A DNA stretch of 5,512 nucleotides, taken from Nitrospirota bacterium (GTDB taxonomy: Bacteria; Nitrospirota; Nitrospiria; Nitrospirales; NS-4). This document shows positions 5,042-5,512 of the stretch, piece after piece. Made by a program: the position numbers and the translations under genes. Within the stretch, counting starts at the first letter, position 1. Each line of letters begins with the position of its first letter. The notes beneath the pieces are model-generated. The model was given only the letters and a program-made list of their open reading frames with translations, had not been told where the DNA came from and searched no databases. Location: NCBI GenBank assembly GCA_005877525.1, contig VBON01000186.1, positions 1-5,512 of the forward strand, read 5' to 3'.

Positions 5042-5512
5042 ATGGCACGCATTCACATTGGGCTGTCCGGCTATTCCTACAAACCATGGCAAGGTCCGGG
5101 GCGGTTCTATCCTGAAGGTCTGAAACAAGCGCAGTTTTTGAGCTACTATGCCAGCAGGTACGATACCGTGGAATTGGACGGCACCTGGTATCGAATGCCG
5201 TCCGAGGAGATGGTCCGCGCCTGGCTGGCGCACACGCCCGAAGGCTTTCTCTTCGCACCGAAAGCGCACCGTCAAGTCACCCATCTTCACCGTCTCAAGC
5301 CCGAGGCGCTTGAATCTCTAAGCTTTATGATAGGCCGTTGCGCGCCCCTGTCGGCCAGCGGGCGCCTTGGCCCGATCCTTTTGCAGCTGCCGCCCAACCT
5401 GCGGCGCGACGACGGCCGTCTTGCGGCTTTCCTCGCGGGACTCCCTCAAGGCTTCCGGTGGGCCATGGAATTCAGGCACCCCTCATGGAACGTTATGGAG
5501 ATTGAGACGCTC
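5042..5512 (+). CDS. DUF72 (YecE-like) family protein, 3' end outside window
   Basis: An open frame of 157 codons from ATG 5042 reaches the window edge without a stop. It begins MARIHIGLSGYSYKPWQG, followed by FYPEGL, YYASRYDTVELDGTWYR, GFLFAPKAHRQVTH, and later LLQLPPN and WAMEFRHPSW. This order is typical of DUF72 proteins, which adopt a TIM-barrel-like fold of unknown biochemical function and are usually about 240-300 residues, so just over half is present. The common VEIN-TFYR motif is VELDGTWYR here. The gene starts 6 bp after the UPF0104 stop, and AGGTGA (5034-5039) overlapping that stop may serve as a closely spaced ribosome site. It could be the last gene of the transcript, but DUF72 genes occur in many contexts, so a link to lipid synthesis is not implied. 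Confidence 0.85.
   Translation, partial: MARIHIGLSGYSYKPWQGPGRFYPEGLKQAQFLSYYASRYDTVELDGTWYRMPSEEMVRAWLAHTPEGFLFAPKAHRQVTHLHRLKPEALESLSFMIGRCAPLSASGRLGPILLQLPPNLRRDDGRLAAFLAGLPQGFRWAMEFRHPSWNVMEIETL

Noticed and set aside
4697..5290. Antisense open frame (197 codons) spanning the UPF0104 and DUF72 genes
   Set aside because: It crosses the boundary of two convincingly identified + strand genes and shows no domain or start signals.

Overview
The window is a stretch of bacterial chromosome, GC-rich by eye (roughly 58-60%, estimated, not counted). It carries a tight five-frame operon on the + strand, a short divergent control region at its left end, and a downstream DUF72 gene that runs off the right edge. 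The host cannot be fixed from sequence alone. Gene style and content are compatible with an environmental lineage such as Nitrospirota, but that is a weak inference.

Left end (1-250): positions 21 to 1 hold the first seven codons of a divergent gene on the - strand, behind a near-perfect Shine-Dalgarno. The 229 bp between it and the operon contains a strong sigma70-type promoter (TTGAGA, 18 bp, TATAAT) facing right. A 6-bp-arm dyad overlaps its -35 box. The first good operon ATG (251) lies only about 10 nt after the predicted transcription start and has no Shine-Dalgarno, so the message may be almost leaderless.

Operon (251-5035): (1) and (2) are the alpha and beta halves of a split thiamine-diphosphate 3-phosphono/sulfopyruvate decarboxylase. 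(3) is a PhnW-like class V aminotransferase with an added charged helical tail. (4a) and (4b) are two overlapping frames that read as one protein, an N-terminal nucleotidyltransferase-fold domain followed by a CDP-alcohol phosphatidyltransferase, broken by an apparent +1 frameshift at 3082-3085. (5) is a polytopic UPF0104/LPG-synthase-TM-like membrane protein. Every junction except the broken one is a 4-base stop/start overlap (GTGA, GTGA, ATGA, ATGA), indicating translational coupling.

Working model (inference): the decarboxylase makes phosphonoacetaldehyde (or sulfoacetaldehyde), the transaminase converts it to 2-aminoethylphosphonate (or taurine), and the CDP-alcohol transferase puts a polar headgroup on a membrane lipid that the UPF0104 protein may translocate. 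This would be a phosphonolipid-type (or sulfonate-type) headgroup pathway. PEP mutase and a clearly intact CMP-aminoethylphosphonate-forming cytidylyltransferase are not visible here, and the nucleotidyltransferase-like domain lacks its usual signature residues. The model is therefore incomplete and the substrate is unproven.

Right end (5042-5512): a DUF72/YecE-family gene begins 6 bp after the operon and is cut off by the window edge.
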